DNA of 64,000 bases from Megasphaera stantonii (GTDB lineage Bacteria > Bacillota > Negativicutes > Veillonellales > Megasphaeraceae): contig NZ_CP029462.1 of the NCBI RefSeq assembly GCF_003367905.1, positions 2,356,001-2,420,000 on the forward strand. The letters are read 5' to 3'. Positions 34,724 through 44,043 of the stretch are shown here, piece by piece; the first letter of the stretch is position 1; each line of letters starts with the position of its first letter. A program made the translations under genes and the position numbers. The notes below the pieces were generated by a model. It made no database searches. It saw only the letters and a list, made by a program, of their open reading frames with translations, and was not told the DNA's origin.

Positions 34724-34752
34724 TTGAATTTTGCCGCCAATATTGATACTAT
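34724..34752 (+). promoter_or_regulatory. Promoter of the first AAA/PD-(D/E)XK gene
   Basis: TTGAAT at 34724-34729 and TACTAT at 34747-34752, spacer 17. The surrounding 35 bases recur before the second paralogue (36480-36508). Confidence 0.55.
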
Positions 34753-34830
34753 ATACGTAACAGGACAATATCAATCAGCGTAATGGTAAGCGTAACAATA
34801 TCGGTAACATATTCATGATGGAGGAGAGCC

Positions 34831-36402
34831 ATGGGAATCTATTTAAATCCAGGCAGCGATAAATTCCAAGAAGCGCTGCGTTCTGCTATATATGTAGATA
34901 AAAGCAGTATGATTGCCTATACAAATCGTATATTCAAATCATCCAATAAGTATATCTGCGTCAGCCGACCCCGGCGATTCGGAAAATCCATGGCGGCTAA
35001 TATGTTGTCGGCATATTACGACAGGACTGTAGACGGCAGCAGGGTGTTTCGGGGATTAAATATTACTGACGATGCGGATTTTGATACGTATCGGAATCAA
35101 TGTGATGTGTTATTCCTCAACATGCAGGAATTTTTGAGCCGAAGCATGGATATGGCTTCTATGTTGGATTTGTTGAAACGGCGAATTTTGCATGACGTAC
35201 TGCGGGAATATCCTGATGTGGAATATTTTGACAGAGCTGATATGATAGGCTGTTTGGGTGATGTATATGCTGAAACGAATTGTCCATTTGTCGTCATTAT
35301 CGACGAATGGGACTGCATTTTCCGTGAATACCGAAACGATTACCAGGCTCAGCGGCAGTATTTGGATTTCCTGCGCGACTGGCTCAAGGACAAGGCCTAC
35401 ATTGGCTTGGCTTATATGACGGGGATACTGCCTATCAAAAAGTACGGAACCCATTCGGCGCTGAATATGTTTACGGAGTTTTCCATGACCAATCCGCGGG
35501 AGCTGATGCCGTTTGTAGGTTTTACGGCTGAAGAAGTTCGGAATTTGTGCGAACAGTACCATATGGATTATGAAGAAACCATGAGCTGGTATGATGGATA
35601 CCAATTTCGAGATATGACGTCTATATGCAATCCCCGCTCTGTCGCATCGGCGATGGAAAGCGGTATATTAGATACGTACTGGACGGAAACGGAAACCTTT
35701 GAAGCGCTGAAAGTCTATATCGACATGAACTTCTCCGGCCTGCGGGATACCATCGTCAGGCTCATGGCCGGGGGACGGCAGAAAATCGATACGAGGTCTT
35801 TCGTCAATGACATGACGACCTTCCATTCGGCCGACGATGTGTTGACCTTACTTGTTCATTTGGGGTATTTAGGCTATGATTTTGATACGAAGGAAGTTTT
35901 CATTCCCAATCGGGAAATCATGGGCGAATACGTGACGGCGACGCGCGTATCCCAATGGTCGGAAATCGTTCATTCCGTGCTGCAGTCGGACAGGCTTTTA
36001 CAGGCTACATGGAACGGCGACGAAGAAGCCGTAGCGAAAGGCCTTGAAGAAGCGCACTTGCATACGTCTCATCTGCAGTATAACGACGAAAATGCCTTGA
36101 GCTATACCGTCTCACTGGCCTATTACAGCGCGCGGCAGTACTATACGATTATCCGCGAACTGCCGACGGGCAAAGGCTTTGCCGACATGGCATTTCTTCC
36201 AAAGAAAAAATACGCCGACAAGCCGGCTATGATCGTGGAACTGAAATGGGATGGTACTGCCGACACGGCATTGCGGCAAATACGGGATAAACACTGTACG
36301 GAGGCTTTGAAGGATTACAAAGGAAATATCTTCTGCGTCGGCATTACGTATGACAGAGGCAGCAAAAAGCATACCTGCCGTATAGAAACAGAAACCATGT
36401 AA
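34831..36402 (+). CDS. AAA-ATPase-like / PD-(D/E)XK nuclease-like protein, paralogue 1
   Basis: 523 residues. The N-terminal AAA-ATPase-like domain has I-Y-V-D-K-S and the P-loop variant R-P-R-R-F-G-K-S near residue 53, with a Walker B-like V-V-I-I-D-E-W-D near 155. The C-terminal part is a PD-(D/E)XK nuclease-superfamily domain with V-E-L-K-W-D (core E-x-K) near residue 470 and G-K-G-F-A-D-M before it. Such proteins are abundant in gut Firmicutes and Bacteroidetes, with unproven function; links to mobile DNA or defence are proposed. Ribosome site GGAGG is near ATG 34831. Confidence 0.88.
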   Translation: MGIYLNPGSDKFQEALRSAIYVDKSSMIAYTNRIFKSSNKYICVSRPRRFGKSMAANMLSAYYDRTVDGSRVFRGLNITDDADFDTYRNQCDVLFLNMQEFLSRSMDMASMLDLLKRRILHDVLREYPDVEYFDRADMIGCLGDVYAETNCPFVVIIDEWDCIFREYRNDYQAQRQYLDFLRDWLKDKAYIGLAYMTGILPIKKYGTHSALNMFTEFSMTNPRELMPFVGFTAEEVRNLCEQYHMDYEETMSWYDGYQFRDMTSICNPRSVASAMESGILDTYWTETETFEALKVYIDMNFSGLRDTIVRLMAGGRQKIDTRSFVNDMTTFHSADDVLTLLVHLGYLGYDFDTKEVFIPNREIMGEYVTATRVSQWSEIVHSVLQSDRLLQATWNGDEEAVAKGLEEAHLHTSHLQYNDENALSYTVSLAYYSARQYYTIIRELPTGKGFADMAFLPKKKYADKPAMIVELKWDGTADTALRQIRDKHCTEALKDYKGNIFCVGITYDRGSKKHTCRIETETM

Positions 36403-36423
36403 TATGGGGTAGAAATCGGTTAG

Positions 36424-36464
36424 AAGCAATGACAGGAGGAGTATTCTGAGTGTCATTGCTTTTT
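36424..36464 (+). terminator. Terminator of paralogue 1
   Basis: AAGCAATGACA pairs with TGTCATTGCTT, followed by T residues. Confidence 0.85.
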
Positions 36465-36479
36465 CATGCCATACCGTCG

Positions 36480-36508
36480 TTGAATTTTGCCGCTGATGCT
36501 GATACTAT
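36480..36508 (+). promoter_or_regulatory. Promoter of the second AAA/PD-(D/E)XK gene
   Basis: TTGAAT at 36480-36485 and TACTAT at 36503-36508, spacer 17, duplicated from the region before paralogue 1. Confidence 0.55.
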
Positions 36509-36584
36509 ATACATATATTATGTACGCAATATGAAGTATGTCGGTTAACGTACTCGTAACCAATGTCATAACGGGAGGACGACC

Positions 36585-38156
36585 ATGGGTATTTATTTGA
36601 ATCCGGGAGACAGGAAATTTAAAATGGCGCGAAACAGCCGCATATATGTCGATAAAAGCGGTCTGATTCGGTATCTGAATTCGGTTTTTGATACGGAGAG
36701 CCGGTTTATCTGCGTCAGCCGTCCCAGGCGATTCGGCAAGTCTATGGCGGCCAATATGATATCAGCGTATTATGACCGAACTGTAGACGGTGAGGCTGCT
36801 TTTCAGGGATTAGAGATCGCTGGCGATGCGGCGTTTGCTATGTATTGCAACCAGTGCGATGTTTTATTTATTAATATGCAGGAATTTTTGAGTTGCAGTC
36901 AGACCATGAAAGATATGTTGGATTTGCTGAAGCAAAAAATACTGCATGATGTATTGCGGGAATATTCCCATATCTCTTATTTTGATCGTACGGATATGGT
37001 TGGGTGTTTGGACGATGTTTTTGTAGAAACGCAGCGTCCTTTTGTCGTCATTATTGACGAATGGGACTGCATCTTCCGCGAATACCGAAACGATTATCAG
37101 GCCCAGCGGCAGTATCTGGATTTCCTGCGTGGCTGGCTCAAGGACAAAGCCTATATCGGCTTGGCCTATATGACGGGGATACTGCCTATCAAAAAGTATG
37201 GGACCCATTCGGCGCTGAATATGTTTACGGAGTTTTCCATGACCAATCCGCGGGAGCTAACGCCGTTTGTAGGCTTTACGGCAGAAGAAGTTCGGAAATT
37301 GTGCGAACAGTATCATATGGATTATGAAGAAACCATGAGCTGGTATGATGGATACCAATTTCGAGATATGACGTCTATATGCAATCCCCGCTCGGTCGTA
37401 TCGGCGATGGAAAGCGGTATATTAGATACGTACTGGACGGAAACGGAGACCTTTGAAGCGTTGAAAATTTATATCGACATGAACTTCTCAGGTCTGCGGG
37501 ATACCGTTGTCAAGCTCATGGCCGGCGGGCGGCAGAAAATCGACACGCGGTCCTTTGTCAACGATATGACGACCTTCCATTCGGCTGACGACGTGCTGAC
37601 CTTGCTCGTTCATTTGGGGTATTTAGGCTATGACTTCGATACGAAGGAAGTCTTTATTCCTAATCGGGAAATCATGGGCGAATACGTAACAGCGACGCGG
37701 GTGTCCCAGTGGTCAGAAATTATTCATTCCGTGCTGCAGTCGGATAAGCTTCTCCAGGCTACGTGGAACGGCGACGAAGAAGCCGTAGCGAAAGGCATGG
37801 AGGAAGCGCACTTGAATACGTCCCATCTGCAATATAACGATGAAAATGCGTTGAGCTATACCGTCTCGCTGGCCTACTACAGCGCAAGGCAGTACTATAC
37901 GGTTATCCGCGAACTGCCGACGGGCAAAGGCTTTGCCGACATGGCATTTCTGCCGAAGAAAAAATATGCCGACAAGCCGGCTATGGTCGTGGAACTGAAA
38001 TGGGATAGCACTGCCGATACGGCGCTTCGGCAAATACGGGATAAACAGTATACGGGGGCTTTGCAGGATTACACAGGAAATATCCTATGTGTCGGCATTA
38101 CGTATGACCGAGGAAGCAAGAAGCATACCTGCCGTATAGAAAAAGAAACAACATAA
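36585..38156 (+). CDS. AAA-ATPase-like / PD-(D/E)XK nuclease-like protein, paralogue 2
   Basis: 523 residues, the same length and architecture as the gene before it. The first 150 residues differ at many places (for example D-R-K-F-K-M-A-R against S-D-K-F-Q-E-A-L), yet from V-V-I-I-D-E-W-D-C-I-F-R onward the two proteins are nearly identical. This mosaic is best explained by gene conversion after tandem duplication, or by selection for divergence of the ATPase half. The P-loop R-F-G-K-S and the E-L-K-W nuclease core are intact. Confidence 0.88.
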   Translation: MGIYLNPGDRKFKMARNSRIYVDKSGLIRYLNSVFDTESRFICVSRPRRFGKSMAANMISAYYDRTVDGEAAFQGLEIAGDAAFAMYCNQCDVLFINMQEFLSCSQTMKDMLDLLKQKILHDVLREYSHISYFDRTDMVGCLDDVFVETQRPFVVIIDEWDCIFREYRNDYQAQRQYLDFLRGWLKDKAYIGLAYMTGILPIKKYGTHSALNMFTEFSMTNPRELTPFVGFTAEEVRKLCEQYHMDYEETMSWYDGYQFRDMTSICNPRSVVSAMESGILDTYWTETETFEALKIYIDMNFSGLRDTVVKLMAGGRQKIDTRSFVNDMTTFHSADDVLTLLVHLGYLGYDFDTKEVFIPNREIMGEYVTATRVSQWSEIIHSVLQSDKLLQATWNGDEEAVAKGMEEAHLNTSHLQYNDENALSYTVSLAYYSARQYYTVIRELPTGKGFADMAFLPKKKYADKPAMVVELKWDSTADTALRQIRDKQYTGALQDYTGNILCVGITYDRGSKKHTCRIEKETT

Positions 38157-38176
38157 TATCATATAAATATATTTAG

Positions 38177-38219
38177 AAGCAATGGCAAGGGAGTATGTCT
38201 CATTAAGTCATTGCTTTTT
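38177..38219 (+). terminator. Terminator of paralogue 2
   Basis: AAGCAATG pairs with CATTGCTT, followed by T residues. Confidence 0.75.
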
Positions 38220-38427
38220 CTTTTGCCAGAAAAAATGAAACGGCATGTTTTGAAGGGTGCGACTACGGAGCACATTGCTCGATATGGCTGAAAACTCGGG
38301 GAGAGAATGAAATTTTTGTCCCATTCAGAGTCGGGCCGATGGTGCAATTTATGTAGTGTATAAGCGGCAAATATGCTATAATACAATATGATAAAAGCGT
38401 ATTAAGTACGGTTTGAGGAGTCGCAGC

Positions 38428-39186
38428 ATGAGTTCATTAGCTATTTTGATTTTGACGAAAAATGAAGAGGATAATATCGTAGACGTCGTTCGTAACGCCA
38501 AGACGTGTACGGACGAAGTCGTCATCATAGATTCGGGCAGTACGGATCGGACGGTAGAATTAGCGGAGCAAGAAGGGGCCAAAGTAGCTTTTCGGGCCTG
38601 GGATGGAGACTTTTCTGCCCAGCGGAATTTTGCTTTGTCGCAGACGGAGGCTGACTGGGTGTTGTATTTGGATGCTGACGAACGTATGGATGATGCTATG
38701 TGCCAGCATGTTAAACAGATTGCGGCGCAGAATGAGGCAGGGCAGTACGGCATGATACGTCATATGGTATTCAATGGATATCGGTTTCATCATGGCATTT
38801 TTGCACCCGATACGGTATATCGCATGTTTCTAAGAAAAGATGTAATTTGGGTTGGAAAAGTTCATGAACATGCAGAATGCCGTTCCCCAAGGAAAATGCT
38901 GACAGGGAGAGTAGACCATTATACGTATGAAAGTTGGCATCAGTGGTTGGAAAAGGCTGATCACTATACGACGATTTGGGCAAAAGAACGTTATGAGTCT
39001 GGGAAGCGGACTTCATTGAGCAGCGCTTTTCTGCATTCCTTTTTTGGCGGATTGCGGGCTTTGTTGATAAAAAAGGCCTTTTTAGATGGATGGATGGGAA
39101 TCCTTTCTTGTGGTCAGCACGCCTTTTATACAATGCTGAAATATGTTAAGCTGTATGAGATGCAGATAAATCATAAAGAGGGATAG
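38428..39186 (+). CDS. GT2 glycosyltransferase, LPS-core type
   Basis: 252 residues of the WaaE/KdtX-like family 2 branch. The features are I-L-T-K-N-E-E-D-N-I, I-I-D-S-G-S-T-D-R-T and Y-L-D-A-D-E-R with D-A-D as metal site. Relatives add glucose to the inner core of LPS, which fits an outer-membrane bacterium. GAGGAG at 38415-38420 supports ATG 38428; the frame itself opens at 38413. It is the first gene of the second glycan locus. Confidence 0.87.
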   Translation: MSSLAILILTKNEEDNIVDVVRNAKTCTDEVVIIDSGSTDRTVELAEQEGAKVAFRAWDGDFSAQRNFALSQTEADWVLYLDADERMDDAMCQHVKQIAAQNEAGQYGMIRHMVFNGYRFHHGIFAPDTVYRMFLRKDVIWVGKVHEHAECRSPRKMLTGRVDHYTYESWHQWLEKADHYTTIWAKERYESGKRTSLSSAFLHSFFGGLRALLIKKAFLDGWMGILSCGQHAFYTMLKYVKLYEMQINHKEG

Positions 39187-39189
39187 CAC

Positions 39190-40119
39190 ATGGATAGAAT
39201 TTCTATTGTATTGGCATCAGACAATAATTATGCTCAGCACGTGGCTGTAGCTTGCGCGTCTGTATTAAAAAATGCGTCTTATCCTGAACATATAGATATT
39301 TACGTGCTAAGTGATGCTATAGCGGCGGCGCAGCGCAGCCGTATTGAGAAAACGGTTTTATCTCTAGGGGGGCATATCTCCTTTATTGAGGCAGATAGTG
39401 CGGCATTACAGGGATTTGTGAGCGGTCATTTAAGCAAGGCCGCATATTTGCGTCTTTTAATTCCGCAGCTGCTGCCAGAACATGTTCAAAAAGCGATTTA
39501 TTTTGATACTGATTTAGTGGTGTTGGATGATGTAGAAACGCTGTGGAATATATCGCTGCAGGGATACCCTTTAGGTGCTGTGTGCGATTACGGCATTATG
39601 GCGTCTAAACGAATGCGTCGGCAAAAAAGAGAAACGATCGGATTGTCTGAAGGAAAACCATACTTTAATTCAGGAATGCTCGTAATTGACACCGTGCAGT
39701 GGCGAGAAAAGCAATACGGACAAGCCGTTATAGATTGCATTTCTTCCAATCAATTCAGACATCATGATCAAGATGGACTCAATATGATATTTCAAAATCA
39801 CTGGCTTCCGTTGCCGCTGCGCTGGAATATCATTCCGCCAGTATTTTCATTGCCTCTCAAGGTATTTCTTTGCAGTGATATGAGAAAAGAAGCGGTCCAG
39901 GCATTAAAGTCGCCGGCAGTATTTCATTGGGCTGGCCGATACAAGCCGTGGGAGTTTTCTGTAAGCTCTTTATTTAATTCCTTGTATTATACATATTTGC
40001 AATACACTGAGTTTAAAGATGTGTCTATGCCGCAGCCGGGAAAAGATATGAAGGGGAAAAGTATTCGGCGGCAGGAATGGCGTATGAAATGGGCTCATTT
40101 TTGGACTCATATACTATAA
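39190..40119 (+). CDS. GT8 glycosyltransferase
   Basis: 309 residues. Family 8 marks are I-V-L-A-S-D-N-N-Y, Y-L-R-L-L-I-P, the metal site Y-F-D-T-D-L-V-V, Y-F-N-S-G-M-L-V-I and, near the end, F-H-W-A-G-R-Y-K-P-W. Relatives (WaaI/WaaJ type, LgtC) transfer galactose or glucose to LPS core. It follows the GT2 gene by three bases and is co-oriented with the ligase-like gene. Confidence 0.88.
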   Translation: MDRISIVLASDNNYAQHVAVACASVLKNASYPEHIDIYVLSDAIAAAQRSRIEKTVLSLGGHISFIEADSAALQGFVSGHLSKAAYLRLLIPQLLPEHVQKAIYFDTDLVVLDDVETLWNISLQGYPLGAVCDYGIMASKRMRRQKRETIGLSEGKPYFNSGMLVIDTVQWREKQYGQAVIDCISSNQFRHHDQDGLNMIFQNHWLPLPLRWNIIPPVFSLPLKVFLCSDMRKEAVQALKSPAVFHWAGRYKPWEFSVSSLFNSLYYTYLQYTEFKDVSMPQPGKDMKGKSIRRQEWRMKWAHFWTHIL

Positions 40120-40138
40120 TTATTGAGGAGAATTTTTA

Positions 40139-41347
40139 ATGAAAGCAACCCTAACTCCGCAGCGGTTAACCTTTGCGATTGCTGTGTGTATTACTTGTAT
40201 GGTGTGTCTAACCCGTCTTTCCATGGCGGCAGGCCAGGTATTTAATGGATTAGCTTTATTATTTGGCATTATTTTACTTTATAAGCAACGAGACTATCTC
40301 TCTTTCCCGGAAGAAACAAAGGGATATTGCATTGCGTATGGCATTTTTGTGTTAAGTACGCTTCCAGCTGCATTATTTTCCGGAGATCTTTCTAAGGGAA
40401 TGCATGAATTTTTACAAATGTGGTTTTGGAGATATGCTGTATTTCTTATAATACTTTTCTGTATTCGCCGACGTGATTATTTAGTCAACATGCTGACTGT
40501 ATTTACCGCTGTTTTTGGTATTGATTGTTTAGTTACGCTGGTTCAGGTTTTATTTGATTTAAGTGATAATGGACGAGGGTGGGGGCTTGGCGGCAGTCAA
40601 TTAGGCATTGCCAGTTTGATGTGTATTATGATGCCGTTGGCAGTAGTCATATTATTTGACTCAGCATTTGAAAGACGGCTGAAGAAGGTTTCTGCGTTTA
40701 CTTTGCTATGTATTTGCATAGGGCTTCTTTGCAATAAAAGCCGAGGTTCCTGGCTTTCTAATATGGTATTAGTTCCTTTTTCAGCTTGGAGGTATGTTGT
40801 TTGTAATAAAAAATTCTTAGGTATTATTATTGGATTATTTATTGCTTTTGGTGCTTTCTTTGCATCTCAGCCACAGTACACTGCGCGTTTTGCTTCCATA
40901 ACAAACATAACGACAGATCGGTCTAATGGGGATAGAATTGTTGTGTGGGAAGCTTGTATTGAAATGTATAAAGATCATCCAATTGCAGGCATAGGATTGG
41001 GCCAATTTAGCAAAACGTATAAAACTTATTACCGGACTGCTGATGATACACAGGGATTAAATCATGCGCATAACAATTTCTTCCATTTGTTAGCGGAAAC
41101 GGGAACTCTTGGTATGGCCGGACTATTATATTTTACAGGTTATTTTGTCATGACAAGTTTTCGTAGATGGAAAAAAGATAAAAATCCCTATGATTTACTC
41201 ATTTTAACAACTGTTCTTAGCTATATTTGTATTTTTGGTCAAGTTGAATATACGATGGATCTATCTTCTGGCGTGCGAATTTTCTGGTTTATTTTAGCGA
41301 TCATGATGCAGCTGAAAGCATTGTCCCAAAAAGATACTTTCAATTAA
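40139..41347 (+). CDS. O-antigen ligase/polymerase family membrane protein
   Basis: 402 residues with about ten to eleven membrane segments and a periplasmic loop containing S-N-G-D-R-I-V-V-W-E-A and H-P-I-A-G-I-G-L-G-Q-F, followed by H-A-H-N-N-F-F-H-L-L-A-E-T-G. These are hallmark Wzy_C/WaaL segments. It could ligate the ABC-exported chain to lipid A core, or polymerise it; position among core-type transferases favours ligase. Ribosome site GAGGAG precedes ATG 40139. Confidence 0.85.
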   Translation: MKATLTPQRLTFAIAVCITCMVCLTRLSMAAGQVFNGLALLFGIILLYKQRDYLSFPEETKGYCIAYGIFVLSTLPAALFSGDLSKGMHEFLQMWFWRYAVFLIILFCIRRRDYLVNMLTVFTAVFGIDCLVTLVQVLFDLSDNGRGWGLGGSQLGIASLMCIMMPLAVVILFDSAFERRLKKVSAFTLLCICIGLLCNKSRGSWLSNMVLVPFSAWRYVVCNKKFLGIIIGLFIAFGAFFASQPQYTARFASITNITTDRSNGDRIVVWEACIEMYKDHPIAGIGLGQFSKTYKTYYRTADDTQGLNHAHNNFFHLLAETGTLGMAGLLYFTGYFVMTSFRRWKKDKNPYDLLILTTVLSYICIFGQVEYTMDLSSGVRIFWFILAIMMQLKALSQKDTFN

Positions 41348-41398
41348 AGAAGAATTGCGTCACTTTTGTATTATAATACGTGGAAGTGGAGAAGGTAT

Positions 41399-42004
41399 AT
41401 GGTATCTACATTTGAAAAAGTAAGTTGTAGCTTTTTGCGATATGTGCGAGGGACGACGAATCCACCCAAGTCGATATACACTTGGTCTAGAAAAAAATAT
41501 GGTTATCGGGAAGATTTAATCCGATATTGGCTGAAAAAATATAAGAATGTATCTATTGGCAAATATACATATGGTTGGCAAAATATGTCCCCGTTTGATA
41601 TGATTGCATCGATTGGCGCGTTTACTTCTATAGGAAAAAATATTTTGTTGGTTCCGACGAATACGCATAATATTCATTATGTGACAACAAGTCCTATTTT
41701 GGCGAATCCATCTTTTCGGATGATGAACAATATGACGTATGAAGAACGGCATCCTGCTCAATCAATTCATATAGGGAATGATGTATGGATTGGAAGTAAT
41801 TCAATGATTTTTCAAGATGTGACTATCGGTGATGGGGCTGTTATCGGTGCAGGAAGTATTGTGCGAAAAGATGTCCCTCCATATGCAGTTGTTATTAACA
41901 CAGATCAAATTTTAAAATATCGTTTTGATAAGGAAATTTGCAGGAAGTTGTTAGAAATAAAGTGGTGGGATTGGGAAGATAATAAGATAAAAAAAAGAAA
42001 TTGA
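41399..42004 (+). CDS. Left-handed beta-helix acyltransferase (CatB-like)
   Basis: 201 residues. Hexapeptide repeats appear as V-S-I-G-K-Y-T-Y-G, I-G-A-F-T-S-I-G-K, then I-G-N-D-V-W-I-G-S-N and V-T-I-G-D-G-A-V-I-G-A-G-S-I-V. The N-T-H-N-I-H loop holds the catalytic-type His. Such enzymes O-acetylate sugars of LPS or capsule. The longer frame from TTG 41366 is rejected because GGAGAAGG at 41387-41394 fits ATG 41399. The acceptor is unknown. Confidence 0.85.
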   Translation: MVSTFEKVSCSFLRYVRGTTNPPKSIYTWSRKKYGYREDLIRYWLKKYKNVSIGKYTYGWQNMSPFDMIASIGAFTSIGKNILLVPTNTHNIHYVTTSPILANPSFRMMNNMTYEERHPAQSIHIGNDVWIGSNSMIFQDVTIGDGAVIGAGSIVRKDVPPYAVVINTDQILKYRFDKEICRKLLEIKWWDWEDNKIKKRN

Positions 42005-42077
42005 TAATCTTTATAATATTGATAAGTTTATTAATTCACTAGAAATATCTTAATTAGGTATGGGGTGGAAATGAATA

Positions 42078-43028
42078 ATGACTAACGCAGGGCTTTTGTC
42101 TGTTATTGTTCCGGTATATAATGTAGAAACCTACTTGAATCAATGTATAAGTTCTATTATCAATCAGACTTATGAAAATTTAGAAATTCTGTTAATTGAT
42201 GATGGTTCTACTGACCGTAGTGGTATGATTTGTGATCAATATGCAGTTAAGGATACACGTATACGGGTTGTGCATCAAGAAAATCAAGGATTAAGCGGGG
42301 CGAGAAATGTTGGAACGGACCTTGCTCAAGGCCAATATGTAGCGTATGTTGATAGTGATGATTGGCTTGATATACACATGTATGATGAACTGCTTCGAAT
42401 ATTGCAGAAACATAAGCTGGACATGGTTCGATGTGCCGCGTTTTTTTCTGATGGAGAGAAAAAAGAAATCCTTTCTCCCAAAAAAGAATTTCAGAATCAG
42501 CTTTTTATTAATGAAGATGTTTTTAAACGATACTTTGATGAATTCCTTTGCAAGGTTGTATGGAATGCTGTTTATAAAAAAGATATTGTGAAAGGGATTC
42601 TGTCTCCGGAAAGATGTCATTCGCAGGATAATTATGTCTCTGGGATGTATTTATATCGTAGTAAAAGAATGATGATTATTGATAAACCATTATATTACTA
42701 TCGCCAGAATCCCCAGAGCATTACACGGTCAGGTAACCGAAGGCCGTTAGATATTTGTATATGTACTAATAAACTTATTCATGATCTACAAGCCGATGGC
42801 TTCTCGGATACGTATTTTTTACATCTTTTATATAAGAAGTTAGCAAGAGAGCTATTTCATTTCGTCAGAGCAACGAATGATGGATATAAAATTAAAAGCA
42901 TGAAAGATAAATTATATTGTTTTATATCAGAAAATTTGAGTTTTCGTAGGAGATTAGAATTTAAATACTTAATAAAAAGCAGAAACATTAAAGTTATTGA
43001 TGCTGATAGTGAGGAATTTTTGTCATGA
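42078..43028 (+). CDS. GT2 glycosyltransferase
   Basis: 316 residues with a classical family 2 domain: S-V-I-V-P-V-Y-N-V-E, I-D-D-G-S-T-D-R-S, G-L-S-G-A-R-N and the metal site Y-V-D-S-D-D-W-L. The C-terminal third is helical and basic, typical of EpsJ/CpsI-like enzymes. It overlaps the following GT8 gene by four bases (ATGA), so translation is probably coupled. Confidence 0.9.
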   Translation: MTNAGLLSVIVPVYNVETYLNQCISSIINQTYENLEILLIDDGSTDRSGMICDQYAVKDTRIRVVHQENQGLSGARNVGTDLAQGQYVAYVDSDDWLDIHMYDELLRILQKHKLDMVRCAAFFSDGEKKEILSPKKEFQNQLFINEDVFKRYFDEFLCKVVWNAVYKKDIVKGILSPERCHSQDNYVSGMYLYRSKRMMIIDKPLYYYRQNPQSITRSGNRRPLDICICTNKLIHDLQADGFSDTYFLHLLYKKLARELFHFVRATNDGYKIKSMKDKLYCFISENLSFRRRLEFKYLIKSRNIKVIDADSEEFLS

Positions 43029-44038
43029 ATCATATTATGAAAAAAATTGCTTTTAATGAGATTTCTGATTATTCTAAAGTATATAGTATTGCTGTTTGTA
43101 CAGATAAAAATGTTGTTCGGGCGATGGGAGTGCTGTTATTTTCAATACTGCAAAATAATCCTTCGCGCTTTGCATTTCATATATTTTTTCGAGGGAAGCT
43201 TGATTTAGAAAATAAGATAAAAATTCAATATTTATCTGAGGAATTTCATGTTCCGATTATCATATACTTTATGAAAGATGAAATGCTATATGATTTACAT
43301 AAGACGGAAAATATAAGTATTACAGCATATTATCGATTGCTAATGCCATATGTATTGGAGGAAGAAGGGGTTACTAAGGTATTGTATCTAGATGTTGATA
43401 TGTTGTGCAAAGGGAATATTGAAGAATTATTTTCTATCGATATGCAGAAAAATATTGCTTATGTAGTCAAAGGGTTTACGTCTATACCTGAATGGTGGAA
43501 GCGTTATTGTGCTTTTCTTGGCATGCGTGGAAATCGCTATTTTAATTCTGGAATGATGTTAATTAATATTCCAACATATATAAGGCAGGATATTGGAAAT
43601 AAAGCAATCCAATTAGCTAGAGAAGAAAATTATAAATATATGGATCAGGATGTATTAAATATATTATTGGAAGATAAGGTGATATGTGATACGGCTAGTC
43701 AGTATAATTGCACAATGTCTGTTCGGAACCATGAATTTGATGAAAATAAAGTAAAAATTGTTCATTTTACTGGGAGTAAAAAGCCATGGAAATTATATAC
43801 TACTTTATGGGATAGTAATTATTGCTTTGGCGATAAAGAGCATTCTTGGAAATATTCGTATTATGAACAATGGAGAATTTGTGCAGGACAATCTCCATGG
43901 AAAAATGTTCCATATGATAAACCCAAGTCATATACTGAATGGAGATATTTATCCGATATGTATCGGCATGCTGGTGAGTATAAAAAGGCATGTAATGCAT
44001 ATGTAAAATATTTGTTATATAAATTGAAATCGAGGTAA
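43025..44038 (+). CDS. GT8 glycosyltransferase, LPS type
   Basis: 337 residues. The marks are S-I-A-V-C-T-D-K-N, Y-Y-R-L-L-M-P-Y, the metal site Y-L-D-V-D-M-L, Y-F-N-S-G-M-M-L-I-N, D-Q-D-V-L-N and V-H-F-T-G-S-K-K-P-W. The C-terminal part resembles the Glyco_transf_8C extension of WaaI/WaaJ. It may add a hexose to the outer core. Stop and the next start overlap. Confidence 0.9.
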   Translation: MNHIMKKIAFNEISDYSKVYSIAVCTDKNVVRAMGVLLFSILQNNPSRFAFHIFFRGKLDLENKIKIQYLSEEFHVPIIIYFMKDEMLYDLHKTENISITAYYRLLMPYVLEEEGVTKVLYLDVDMLCKGNIEELFSIDMQKNIAYVVKGFTSIPEWWKRYCAFLGMRGNRYFNSGMMLINIPTYIRQDIGNKAIQLAREENYKYMDQDVLNILLEDKVICDTASQYNCTMSVRNHEFDENKVKIVHFTGSKKPWKLYTTLWDSNYCFGDKEHSWKYSYYEQWRICAGQSPWKNVPYDKPKSYTEWRYLSDMYRHAGEYKKACNAYVKYLLYKLKSR

Positions 44039-44043
44039 TGTAT

